Position numbers and translations under genes: made by a program
The notes under the pieces: model-generated
The model's input: only the letters and a program-made list of their open reading frames with translations
Database searches by the model: none
What the model was told of the DNA's origin: nothing
NCBI GenBank assembly: GCA_033297205.1
Contig: MU859129.1
Location: 1-64,000, forward strand
DNA: 64,000 bases
Reading direction: 5' to 3'
From: Pseudoneurospora amorphoporcata
Taxonomy: Eukaryota > Ascomycota > Sordariomycetes > Sordariales > Sordariaceae
Shown here: positions 35,145 through 45,898 of the stretch, piece by piece
Position numbering within the stretch: position 1 is the first letter of the stretch
How the letters are laid out: every line of letters starts with the position of its first letter

Positions 35145-36997
35145 ATGGCCGATCCCCGGGTACCGTCGTCATACAAGGTGACGCCCAGAATCCGCTACAA
35201 CACCGTCGGTGGTGTCAACGGTCCTCTCGTCATCCTCGACAATGTTGGTCAACCGCTGCTTCCTTCCTACGGCATTCTCTCTCCCGCAATGCGCACGTCT
35301 AATAAGTTCCGCAGGTCAAATTTCCTAGATACAACGAAATCGTCACATTGACTCTTCCCGATGGAACGCAACGCTCCGGTCAGGTTTTGGAGGCGCGAGG
35401 TGAGTTTCTCTTCCGCAATTCCTCTGTGTCACAGCCCGATCAACTAACTAACGGCCATGACGCTTTACAGGAAACCGCGCCGTCGTTCAGGTAGACAACC
35501 GCGACATGGCTTAACAGACTCTCGAACAATGCGCTGATATCATGGATAGGTCTTCGAGGGTACCTCGGGCATCGACGTGAAGAAGGTGAGGCAGACATCC
35601 CGGTAAAATTAGGGAACAGGAAGCTGACTATGAACAGACCAAAGTCGAGTTCACCGGCGAGAGCTTGAAGCTTGGTGTGTCAGAGGACATGTTGGGCCGT
35701 ATCTTTGATGGTTCCGGCAGGGCGATCGACAAGGGTCCCAAGGTGTTGGCCGAAGAGTATCTCGACATCAACGGCAGTCCCATCAACCCCTACTCCAGAG
35801 TGAGTACCTTGATGGCTGAATCACGAACACCGGGGACATGACGTTGACAAGCCATAGGAATACCCCCAAGAAATGATCTCCACCGGTATCTCTGCCATCG
35901 ACACCATGAACTCGATCGCCCGTGGTCAAAAGATCCCCATCTTCTCCGCCGCCGGGTTGCCTCACAACGAGATTGCTGCCCAGATCTGCCGACAGGCTGG
36001 TCTCGTCCAGCGCCAGGGTATTACAAATAAGGGTGTCCACGATGGTCACGAGGAGAATTTCTCCATCGTCTTCGGTGCCATGGGTGTCAACTTGGAAACC
36101 GCCCGTTTCTTCACCCGCGATTTCGAGGAGAACGGCAGTTTGGGCCGTACCACCCTCTTCCTCAACCTTGCCAACGACCCGACTATCGAGCGTATCATTA
36201 CCCCCCGTCTCGCCCTCACGACGGCCGAGTACTACGCCTACCAGCTCGAGAAGCATGTTCTCGTCATTCTTACCGATCTTTCGTCATACTGCGATGCCCT
36301 TCGTGAGGTCTCGGCTGCCCGCGAAGAAGTGCCCGGCCGTCGTGGTTTCCCGGGTTACATGTACACGGATTTGTCGACCATTTACGAGCGTGCTGGTCGT
36401 GTCGCTGGCCGCAACGGCTCGATCACGCAGATCCCCATTCTCACAATGCCTAACGACGATATCACCCATCCTATTCCCGATTTGACGGGTTACATTACCG
36501 AGGGTCAGATCTTTGTCGATAGAGGTCTCCACAACCGTGGTATCTACCCTCCCATCAACGTGCTGCCCTCTCTCTCGCGTCTGATGAAGTCGGCCATCGG
36601 TGAGGGCATGACGCGCAAGGATCACGGTGATGTCTCGAACCAGCTGTACGCCAAGTATGCTATTGGTCGTGATGCGGCGGCCATGAAGGCTGTGGTTGGT
36701 GAGGAGGCCTTGTCGAACGAGGACAAGCTCTCTCTGGAGTTTTTGGACAAGTTCGAGCGCTCCTTCATTGCCCAGGGTCCTTACGAGTCTCGCACCATCT
36801 TCGAGTCTCTAGACCTTGCGTGGAGCTTGCTCCGTATCTACCGCAAGGACATGCTCAACCGTATCCCCAAGAAGATCATTGACGAGTTCTACTCGAGGTC
36901 CGTGGCTGACCGCAAGGGTAAGGGCAAGGACAAGCCCACGACCAAGGATACCAGGGACACGGCGGCGCCCGAGGAGGAGAACCTGATTGACGCATAA
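35145..36997 (+). CDS. vma2: V-type proton ATPase subunit B
   Basis: Non-catalytic nucleotide-binding subunit of the V1 sector, which acidifies vacuoles. Exons: 35145-35243, 35315-35399, 35471-35490, 35550-35585, 35638-35799 and 35858-36997, giving 513 residues, the expected length. All junctions keep frame and restore conserved sequence: LDN/VKFPRYNEI, EAR/GNRAVVQ, VFEGTSGIDVKK, then TKVEFTGE and NPYSR/EYPQEM. The core carries ISTGISAIDTMNSIARGQKIP and IFSAAGLPHNEIAAQICRQA, with the FGAMGVN motif. The Lys-rich tail (KGKGKDKPTTK) is a fungal feature. Exon 3 is only 20 bases, and the first intron uses a weak gttggt donor. Identification is secure. Confidence 0.97.
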
Positions 36998-38372
36998 ACA
37001 GCTTGTTGGCTGTGAGAAACGTCGGCGTGGTGCCCGGTGCGTGTTGGTTTATGACTTATTAGTTCTGTTTCGTGTATCTCAACGGCATGGGGTTTTGCGC
37101 TTTTGCTGCGATATTGTAGATTGGAATCGAAGAGTATCATGCTTCCATTGTTTGGTGTGCTGAAGGTGTTGACAGATGACATGCTGTGATAGTAAACACC
37201 AACAACGGAACAAGGAGGGCTGGATCTGGAAGCCTTGGCATGGCTGAAGCTAGAGCTTATTCGGTGGGGAAGAGACGAACGGCAGCCGAAGCCCCCCGCA
37301 TGGTTCTCCAGGGCGCCACAGCCGCGCCAATGAGGATTGGAGACAGACTCCATCATCTGATGGTTCGCTTCTGCACGACGTCATATTCGTGATTTTACCC
37401 CGGAATATTTTGGGGAAGGTAAACCACGTCGAGCTTGGGTTCACGATGCTTCAACCTACTGGTACGACCGAGAGAAGCAGTGTTGGTTATCGCGCTCACT
37501 TGGGACAAGCCTCCACCAAGACCCAAGGAGACAAAGCCGATGATCTGCTCTTCACTGAAAAGGTCCATGATGATCATTTTCGCTTGGTCTGCAAGAACCT
37601 AGGAGGTTGGGCAATAGTCATCCCCAACCAATATATAAATAACCCAGTGTCTTAACTTTTCGCCAACCTGAGCCTGCCTCCATTCCTGGCGGAGAATATG
37701 ACAGATGCAACGAGGCGCCGAGATGAACCAATTAAAAGCACCGGCTGCATATTAATCGTTGACTACAAACCAGGAGCGAATGCCGGCATGCGACTTCTAT
37801 ATGGTGAATTTGTGCGAGTTTGTCACACAGAATACGTGTACTGCTAGGCAAGTCTTGTTGCCGATCACATTCCTCTTGTCACCGAGGTGTGATATCCAAG
37901 GGTACCCCAACGAACGCAAGTGTAGAGGTCGGGATGAACATCATTCATTCATTAAGGTATTCGGGAGTTGGGGATATGGGATCAGAGATCATACCGCTTT
38001 GGGCCGTTCACAGTTTACCCCGGATTCATGCTTGGGTAACTATCCAACCTTTCTCGAGGTAATCACCAACTCTCGCTACCTTACCTTGCTCGCCTCCTCT
38101 CTTCGACGTTCACTTAACAAAGGTACTGTAGATCCGCACCAACGGGAGACCGCATTCACCGACGTGGCCCTGTCTAGCTTGCCAATGGGTATAACCTTGC
38201 GTTTGGCTTGATACATATCAACTTCCCTCCTTCTTTTTCCTCCTCGAGTCCTTCCCCTCAGTTTATGCTCCCCTTTCTTTCTCCTTGGGTTTCCTCGTTA
38301 TTTGCTACTGTTCCCTTCTCGCGAGTGTCACCAGGCATCATCACCACGACCAGCACCGGGACCATTACCAAG
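36998..38372. other. Spacer between VMA2 and the aldose epimerase gene
   Basis: About 1.4 kb holding the VMA2 3' UTR and the promoter of the next gene. The last 150 bases are CT-rich. An in-frame ATG at 38265 would add 36 residues to the epimerase but would put its signal peptide inside the protein. Open frames at 37389-37655 and 37759-38211 start with non-ATG codons and look random. Confidence 0.45.
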
Positions 38373-39263
38373 ATGCGTCTCCACACTCTCCTGCTGGGGA
38401 CTCTCTCCCTTACGGCAGCAGCAGCAGCAACAAGCTCACAAACAAAAATCCTCTCCCCCGACGCCAACGGCAAATACTGGCTCAACACCACCCACCTCTC
38501 CCTAGCCTTCATCCCCTACGGCGCCTCCATCACCAACCTGATCCTATCCGACAAGCACGGCAAGCCCCTAGACATTGTCGCCGGCTACGACAACGCGACC
38601 GCCTACACTCTTGACAAGGCTCACCCGCACTTTGGGTCGGTGCCGGGGCGGTATGCGAATCGCATCAAGAACAGTTCTTTCACCCTCTTTTCCGACGACT
38701 CAGCCATAACATATCACGTCACGCCCAATGAGAATCCGACTCCCGAAAGGCCAGAAGGCGTAGACACCCTCCACGGCGGTCCCGACGGGTGGGATTATCG
38801 GAACTTCACCGTTGTCGCCTACACCAACTCGTCTATAACTTTCTCCATCGTCGACCCCGACGGCAAAGAGGGATTTCCGGGCCAAGTTATCAGTTACGTC
38901 ACCTACACCGTCTCAGGCCAAACATGGGATATCAAAATGGTGGCTATCGCCACCACGAAAAAGACGCCGATTATGCTGAGCAGTCATACGTACTGGAACT
39001 TGGACGGGTTTGAGCTCGAGGATGCGCTGAATCATGAGCTGTGGATGCCGTTTGCGGGGATGAGGGTGGGCGTCGATGGGATATTGATTCCCACGGGGGA
39101 GCTGCTGGGGAATGAGAGGGGAGGCGTTAATGATTTTTGGAGTAGGCCGAAAAGCATTGGGGAGTCTTTTGGGAATGGCACCGAGGGGACGACACAAAAA
39201 GGGTTGGAGGGGAACTGTGGGACGGATTGCACGGGTTACGGTATGTTCTCCTCTCTCCCCTCC

Positions 39264-39295
<32 letters not shown>

Positions 39296-39719
39296 TTTGT
39301 GTTTTCTTTTTCCATCCAAACATGACTGACGCAGATAATCAAAAACAGATAACTGCTACCTCAACACCCTCCGCCCCTCCCCAGTCTCCTCCCTCTCCGA
39401 CTCCTGGCGCCAACCATCCCAAATGGTCGCCCGCCTCTCCTCCCCGCACAGTGGCATCAAGCTCGAGGTCTACTCGGACCAGGACGCATTTCAGATGTAC
39501 TCGTGCAACCAGCAAAAGGGCGACGTCCCCCTGAAATGGACGCAGGGCACGGATGAGATAAGAACCATCCCCCAGTATGGATGTGTAGTCCTCGAAGTGC
39601 AGGACTGGATCGATGGGATCAATCATCCTGAGTGGGGGAGGACGAAGAAGCAGGTCTTTGCGCCGGGAGGGGATCCGTATGTGCTGCAGGCTAGGTATGT
39701 TTTTGGGGTTGATAAGTGA
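38373..39719 (+). CDS. Secreted aldose 1-epimerase (mutarotase)
   Basis: Interconverts alpha and beta anomers of sugars such as glucose or galactose. Exons 38373-39240 and 39349-39719 give 412 residues. A signal peptide is clear (MRLHTLLLGTLSLTAAAAAT), so it acts outside the cell or in the secretory path. Family motifs: FIPYGASITNLI, FGSVPGRYANRI, LHGGPDGWD (active-site His), SSHTYWNLDGF, and near the end CVVLEVQDWIDGINHPEW with the catalytic Glu. The several NxS/T sites suggest N-glycosylation. The intron (108 bases) has a canonical gtatgt donor, contains C10 followed by T27, and must use the acceptor at 39348, because the upstream AG at 39334 shifts frame. Junction: GYG/DNCYLN, with a split codon. 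No glycan cluster is seen nearby. Confidence 0.92.
39261..39298. repeat. C10-T27 homopolymer block inside an intron
   Basis: Ten C (39262-39271) directly followed by twenty-seven T (39272-39298), within the epimerase intron upstream of its acceptor. Confidence 0.9.
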
Positions 39720-40247
39720 CCGGGAATGACTTGACCTGCGGACAGGCTGTAGAGATACTCTTCAGGTAGTCAGTTAGCGGCCGGTTTTGTAGACCCAACG
39801 AGCAACGAATAGGGATATGATTAGTCGTAACGATATATGAATGACTGAGTAAGAAACTCGGCTGATCATGGATACCTTTGTGAGTCATGTTTAGTGGTGA
39901 AAAGTGCTGAAGTATTAAACTGAACGTGTGGTGATGTGACAGAATTGGTATCATAGACTCTTCTCAGAAAGGCTTCAAAAACACAAAACAGTATGCCAAC
40001 AAAACAATAACTATACCCAGCCAGCCCAGCCAACCGGCATGCTTGTCCCCTTTCTTCTTAACAACCATATCTGTCCTTCTCTTGTGTTCCAATGTTTCTC
40101 ATCCCATCTCATCTTTCACCCACCATCCATAGCTGCTCTCGAGTTGATGCACTGAGCAAGGCTCTCTGCTGGTTCTCCGAAAGCCCTCTGCACGATAGCA
40201 TTTCTTTCACCTGCCCAAGTATATACGCCCCTCCACCACTTCACTCC
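39720..40247. other. Convergent 3' spacer
   Basis: About 530 bases between two facing stop codons (epimerase, and the unknown 792-residue gene). It is AT-moderate and probably only 3' UTRs. No ORF was seen. Confidence 0.5.
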
Positions 40248-42770
40248 TCACTCATCTTTGTTATCAACTTTCTGCTCATCATCAACCAGGATGACAACAG
40301 TCAAAGCAGCCGCATACGCCTCGCGGATAGCACAAGCCATACTTGGGTGTTTCGCCACGTCAGTAAAACAAAAACAACCCAAATTCTCTCTCGTCACTCC
40401 GCCAAGAGGGTTCGGGTTCAAAAACTCACCAAGTCTTTGCAACATCAGCAACCACCGCACTCAACCCCCAATGCGCGCACCACGCCCTGGCCAACACCTC
40501 ATTATCCGGCACCCCAAACGCCTCCACCACCAGCACCCGTTCATTATCCTGATCCTGACCAGTATGATCGGTCGCTGTCGCGGTACCCCCGGCGCTCATC
40601 ACATTGCTCCCCTTTTTGCTTCCTCCCAGCCCGTGACTTCCCAACCCAAATGACTTTGGACCACCATGCATCATCCCGCTGCCGTCCAAACTGGAATTGA
40701 TCCCCCCGTACACCCCGTTCCAATCCCGCACATGCACCAGCTTGTCTGCCCTGACGGATTCATACACGTAGTCGAAGAATAAAGGGTGTGGCCCATCGCT
40801 GCACGGCCACGCATGCACAAAGTTCACGTCAAAAGTCAGCCTCAAGGGCCACGAGTTCCCGTCAATGGCAAAGTGGATGCTGGCGTCGAACCACTTCGGT
40901 CCGTTGTCACTGCTGGTCGCCCCGCTGGTGATACTGTGCTTGCTGTCGTTGGTGTTGGAGGGCCGGAGGTGCAACATCTCGATGCGCACGAGGTCCGTCA
41001 GGTAGCCGTCGTAGTCGTAGTCTTCGTCTTCGTCCATCTTGGGAGCTACGAGCTCGTATTCTTTCACGGGAAACACTTCGGCGGGAGGGCCGAGCGGGTC
41101 GGAGCGCTCGCTCATGGTTTTCACGTCCTCCGGGGTAACGGTTTGCGAGCGGGCGGGCGGTTTACGCTGTCGGATGCGTGCGATTTGGGCGCGGTCGAGG
41201 TGCACGGTGGGACGAGCCGGGCCGACCCAGCCGGCGACGGAAAGGCACGTGGGCGCGAGGACTTTGCCGACGATGGAGGCGGCGGTCCAGTAGGTGTAGC
41301 TGCCGCGGTATTGGAAGCCGCAGTGCGGGTGGATGTGGGTGAGGAGGGCGAGGTCATCGGTGGCGCGGTCGGGGTCGATGTCGACGAGAGAGTTCATGAT
41401 TAGGAAGGGGAAGGTGGTGCCGGGGAGGATGAGGCCGCTGAAGAAAGCCATGGCGTGTGAGGATATGTGGCCGGTGAGGGTTCCCTGGGCTTCGTGCTGC
41501 TTGAGGCAGTCGATGGTCTCGGAGAGGTTGGGCCATTTCATCATTTGAATAAATCGCTTGAGCATGCGGACTTGACGCTTCTGTAGCTTAAACCGAAGAC
41601 GAATCTGGTCCGGCTGCTCTCCAATGCGGTCTACGCGGATGTTTTCGCGCCAGCGGCGAGCAAGGGCAAGGTTCCATTGTATTGTTGGTGGGATCTGGGC
41701 AACAAGCTTTTCTTTTGCTTCCGCGAGGTGCAAGCCGGAGTTTATGCGTAAGTCGAGCTCGACGCTGAGAAGAAGTTGGTGGAAGAACTTGTGATAGGTC
41801 GGCGCATTGCCGAGAGAGTTGTCGTAGATGAACTTGGTGGCGACCTGGTTCTTGGGCAAGGTAAAGTCGATCCAGTCTGGTCGGGAGAGAACCATGATAA
41901 GATCGGTGATTTGCTTGTCCAACGTCTTGTGTGGGCTCAGGTACTTGTCGGGGTCTCGGAGAAGTCGTCGGTAGAGGTTCTTGTACATGAGATCCTCGTC
42001 GTCGTCCTCCAACCCTCTTTCCAACTCCTGAAGCCTCTCGAAAATGCGATCCAGCGTAATCTCTCGTGGTGCTACGCCAGAATCTCGAAGTGGTATGGAC
42101 GGCGGAATAACACTGGCTGAAGATACCCAGTGGTTGAGGGTAATGGTCCCTGCGCGTTTCCCAAAGCAAAAGGCGTAGCTTGGCTGCTCGAAAGTCTCCC
42201 ATGGGTGGTTTGCGTAACCGGACCCCTCTTTCCGTAGGGTCATGAGCTGGGTCATGGCGTCGTGCAAGTTCGCGGCGTCGGTGTCATCGCCATGATTCCC
42301 TGCAACGGTAGCGTAAAGAGTGTAATAGTGATCGGGTGCGTGTGGTATAGGTCGCTTATGACCTCTGAATGCCGGAGCGCCCCTGGATATTAGCTGCATC
42401 GCCTGGCCCAAAGATAGCTCTTCCTCACTCGACATGCCTGATGGCGGCCAGTCGGTAAGCGGTCCCGGATCATGACGATGGATCTCGTAGTCACGACCTT
42501 TTCCCTTGCCATTTGCGCCGGGCCGCCTAGGTCGGCGACGATCGCTTGTGAACTCAGTGGGCAAGTCGGATCTCCTTCGTTGGCGTGGGCCTGCGTCGCT
42601 ATCACTTGCTGTCCTCCTATGGTTTGCTTCCTTTGCTCCCTGTACATGGTGTTAGGTTTGTAGTTATATCCCGAGCTAAGAGTTGATTGACTGACATCTT
42701 TCAAGTTCCTGATTGCCGTGCTCTTTGAACGAATCAGGTTCCAGAGACTCTTCCTCTTTGACTCGGCCAT
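40248..42770 (-). CDS. Conserved-looking protein of unknown function, 792 residues, three exons
   Basis: Exons 42770-42696, 42639-40430 and 40341-40248. The first intron (56 bases) starts gtcagt, has a ctaacacc branch site and ends tacag, joining NLKD to GAKEANHRRT. The last intron (88 bases) starts gtgagt, has ctgac as a branch site and ends cccaag, joining AKT to CMACAIREAYAAALTVVILV. The N-terminus is basic and Ser-rich (MAESKRKSLWNLIRSKSTAIR). The middle has a helical-looking region (ITLDRIFERLQELERGLEDD; LRFKLQKRQVRMLKRFIQMM), and the C-terminal third has conserved-looking WFDASIHFAIDGNSWPLRL and FVHAWPCSDGPHPLFFDYVY. There is no signal peptide. I do not recognise the family. If the last intron is retained, translation stops at once with Trp-stop. 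Confidence 0.82.
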
Positions 42771-44506
42771 CTCTTCACTCTCCCCCCTTCAATGCCACTT
42801 GCGCCTAGGTTGCCGGCAGAAGTTGTTACGTTTCGTTTCGTGATTCTCCAAGAGCAAATCCAAGTTTATGGCTCACGACAAACATGGCACATTCGAAGAA
42901 GGTGTATTCCAAGCAGGCTGAGTCCTCGGGGGGTAGTTATTGGTTGAGTCTGGAGAGTTTCAAAATGTTGAGTGAGGCTGAGCCGCGCATGCGTGTATCA
43001 AGGCTCCAGACGCCTCATGAATGCGCAAGTGTTAGTCCCGTATCAATGGTGTATATGTGTTTTATGGCTACGACGTTAACGGTATAGCCATGTCGATATT
43101 CACCGTATCGAGTGAGGATCAGTTGGCGGCGCAGGCGAGAGTGGATGAGTGGACGAACGGCGGGGTTCCGGTTACATTCAGCGATGGTTGAGATGGCAGG
43201 ATGACGGTGGTTATGGTGAATCAATCACCTGATGAGTCTCTCAAACAGCTGAAGGTGGACAGTCCTCTCCAAGAGTCGCGATGGATAGCTGTGTGGCGTT
43301 TGTTGTTTGAAGTGAAGACGATAGCCAAGAAAAGGTCGGAGGTGAGGATGTCAAGGTATGGAAGGGAAGGAGGCCAGAGACAGAAGGGCATTTGGACGAA
43401 ATACGAGGAAGTCGAAACAAACAAGAGAGAGGCAATGCAGGCGTCGATGCAAAGAAGCAGGCGGCGATGGTTAGCGCTGATAACATGCCTGATAGTGCAG
43501 TAGTATCTAATTCCATGATGAGGTGCCCTGCCGATCCGGTTTCCAGCCATTGGACTTTTATGAGGGACTTCGCTTCCAAGCCCAGCCCAGCACTTATCCA
43601 GTGCCAACCACTCGATTATTCCATGTAGATAGGTAGGTAGGTAGCCACCGGCCACAGCTCACCACTGGTACAGCTTTACCTCTGGGCACTCGGGGTCCCG
43701 CCTCCAGATTCCAGACGAGAATTTCAGGGAACAATAAGGTAGCCCAACGCTGGCTGCCCTGGGGGAGGCTGTTTTTCCTACGTAGGCCATTCCAAGGTCG
43801 CTACAACCCAATCAATCGCCTTGTCGCCTCTCGGAACTTGTGACGCAGCTGCCCATGTCCAGCTCATCGTGTACCACGGAGCGGCCCATGTGAAGAAGAA
43901 AAGGAGTGTTTGTTTGGACTTCCATCTTCTCGGAACCTGGAATGCAATTCGCTTCCAAGTCGTTTGCTTGTTCCCGCCTGTTAGTTAGTCCATGTTCTTC
44001 TGTAGGTACCTTACTTACAGCAGGGGCCTCCCGTCTGCTTGTACTGTATATAACGTATTGACCATGGCACAGCGCTAACATTACGAGCAGCGATGGATCA
44101 TGGAAGGCGCCACAGAGTTACCTACATCTGGGTGGTGTCGTGATGTTAATCTCTTCGGGAGACATTGGATGAATAGGTGATGATCAAACTGACATGGGGA
44201 AATAGTGAAAGCCTCTGCTCAGAGTGAAGAAACTCAGCATGGAGGTCGTTGCGATTTCCCCGTAAAGTGTCTGTAACAAAGCCCTTGGGGTTGGGGTTAA
44301 CGGTGCGGATCCAGTGGATTGACACTAAAGTGTGGGGGTGGAATTACACACTCACCGCCTGCTAGTGCAGCGGCAGAATCGAACAAGTCCAGAAATTTTC
44401 TTACCAAAAGTGCAGGCAATCCCCAAGGTCCCATTCTCAAGTAAACAGCCAAAAAAAAAGCAAGTTAGACACCGTTCAGTTCTCACTTGCAAAATCATCA
44501 TCCAAA
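42771..44506. promoter_or_regulatory. Divergent spacer between the unknown gene and NOP15
   Basis: About 1.7 kb that must contain both promoters. A taggtagg run lies at about 43630-43642. Overlapping open frames at 43200-43655 on both strands are short and unsupported. Confidence 0.4.
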
Positions 44507-45898
44507 ATGGCCCCAGTAACTCGCAGCAGAAGGGACACCAAGAGTGAGTATTTCGACATGAGTTTATGAGGACATGTCCATCGTCCAAAGCTTTTGCGAC
44601 TGAAGCTAATTCCTTTCATCGCAGCCACCGAGTCGCCCGCCACCAAGAAGTCCAAGACTTCTACTCCCAAGCCCGACAGCAAGAAGCCCGAGAAGAGAAA
44701 GGCCACCGAGGATGCCACTCCCATTGCCGCCAAGAAGCAAAAGGCCACCAAGGATGCCGTAGCTGCCCCTTCGCCCAAGCCCACACCCAAGTCCGACAAG
44801 TCGACGCCCAAGACCACCCGCAAGGAGGAGAAGAAGTCAACACAGAAGCCCGTAAAGGAGAACAAGAAGCAGAAGAAGGAGAAGCCGGCACAGAAGGAGA
44901 AGAAGACCAAGGAGCCAACACCTGAGCCCGAGGCGCAAGAGAAGGAGGACGACAACGAGGAGGAGGAGGAGGAGCTCGACGAGGAGACCCAGGCTCTTGT
45001 CGAGAACCTTGACGGCGGCGACGAGGAGAAGGAGGACGATAAGCAGATCAGCACTTTCAAGAAGGGCCAAGATGTCGGCAAGATTCCCAAGAAGAAGACC
45101 AACGACGACAGCGCTACCAAGGGCAGCGGCAAGCGCGGTGTCATGTACCTCGGTCGCATTCCCCACGGTTTCTACGAGCACGAGATTCGCGCCTACTTCG
45201 GTCAGTTCGGCGAGATCACCAGACTCCGCGTTGTTCGCAACAAGAAGACCGGCGCCAGCCGTCACCGCGCTTTCGTCGAGTTTGCCGACGCCGAGGTTGC
45301 CGACATTGCCGCCCGCACCATGGACAAGTACCTTCTCTTCGGCCACATCCTGACCGCCAAGGTCGTTCCTCAAGCGCAGGTGCACAAGGACCTCTTCAAG
45401 GGCGCCAACCGTCGCTTCAAGGTCATCCCGTGGAACAAGATGGCCGGCAAGCAGCTCGACAAGGCCCTGCCCGAGTCGAAGTGGCAGGCCAAGATCACCA
45501 AGGAGGAGCAGAGGCGGGCGGCCAGGGCTGCCAAGCTCGCCGAGATGGACTACGAGTGGGAGGCGCCCCAGCTCAAGGCCGCCGAGGCCAAGGAGCCCGC
45601 GCTTCTGACCGCTGCTGAGGAGGAGCCCGTCAAGGCCATCGAGGCGCCGGCTGTGGAGGAGAAGAAGACCGAGGAGAAGGCTGAGCCTGAGGTTGCCGAG
45701 AACAAGGAGGAGGAGACCAAGGAGGAGGAGCCCAAGTCGACAAAAAAGCGGGCCGCGGCCACTCCTAAGAAGGCTGCTGCCACTCCCAAGAAGGCCGCCG
45801 GCACCACCCCCAAGAAGGCGGCTGCTGCTGCCACGCCCAAGGCGGAAGCCACCACGCCTGCTAGGACTACCCGCTCTACCCGGAAGACCAAGGCTTAG
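44507..45898 (+). CDS. nop15: Nop15/NIFK-type nucleolar RRM protein
   Basis: RNA-binding factor needed for 60S ribosomal subunit maturation. Exons 44507-44543 and 44625-45898 give 436 residues, about twice yeast Nop15. The start MAPVTRSRRDTK comes from the small first exon, and the 81-base intron splits a Thr codon. The single RRM spans about residues 184-262, with RNP2 (VMYLGRI) and RNP1 (HRAFVEFA); after it come the family-typical KDLFKGANRRFKVIPWNKMAGK and a Lys/Arg helix (TKEEQRRAARAAKLAEMDYEWEAP). The N-terminal 180 residues are Lys/Pro/Thr-rich followed by an acidic run. The C-terminus carries tandem (A)ATPKKAA repeats like a histone H1 tail. Nucleolar location is inferred from family and charge pattern. 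Confidence 0.9.

Noticed and set aside
37759..38211. 150-codon plus-strand frame between VMA2 and the epimerase
   Set aside because: It starts with TTG and shows no protein features; it lies in the epimerase promoter region.
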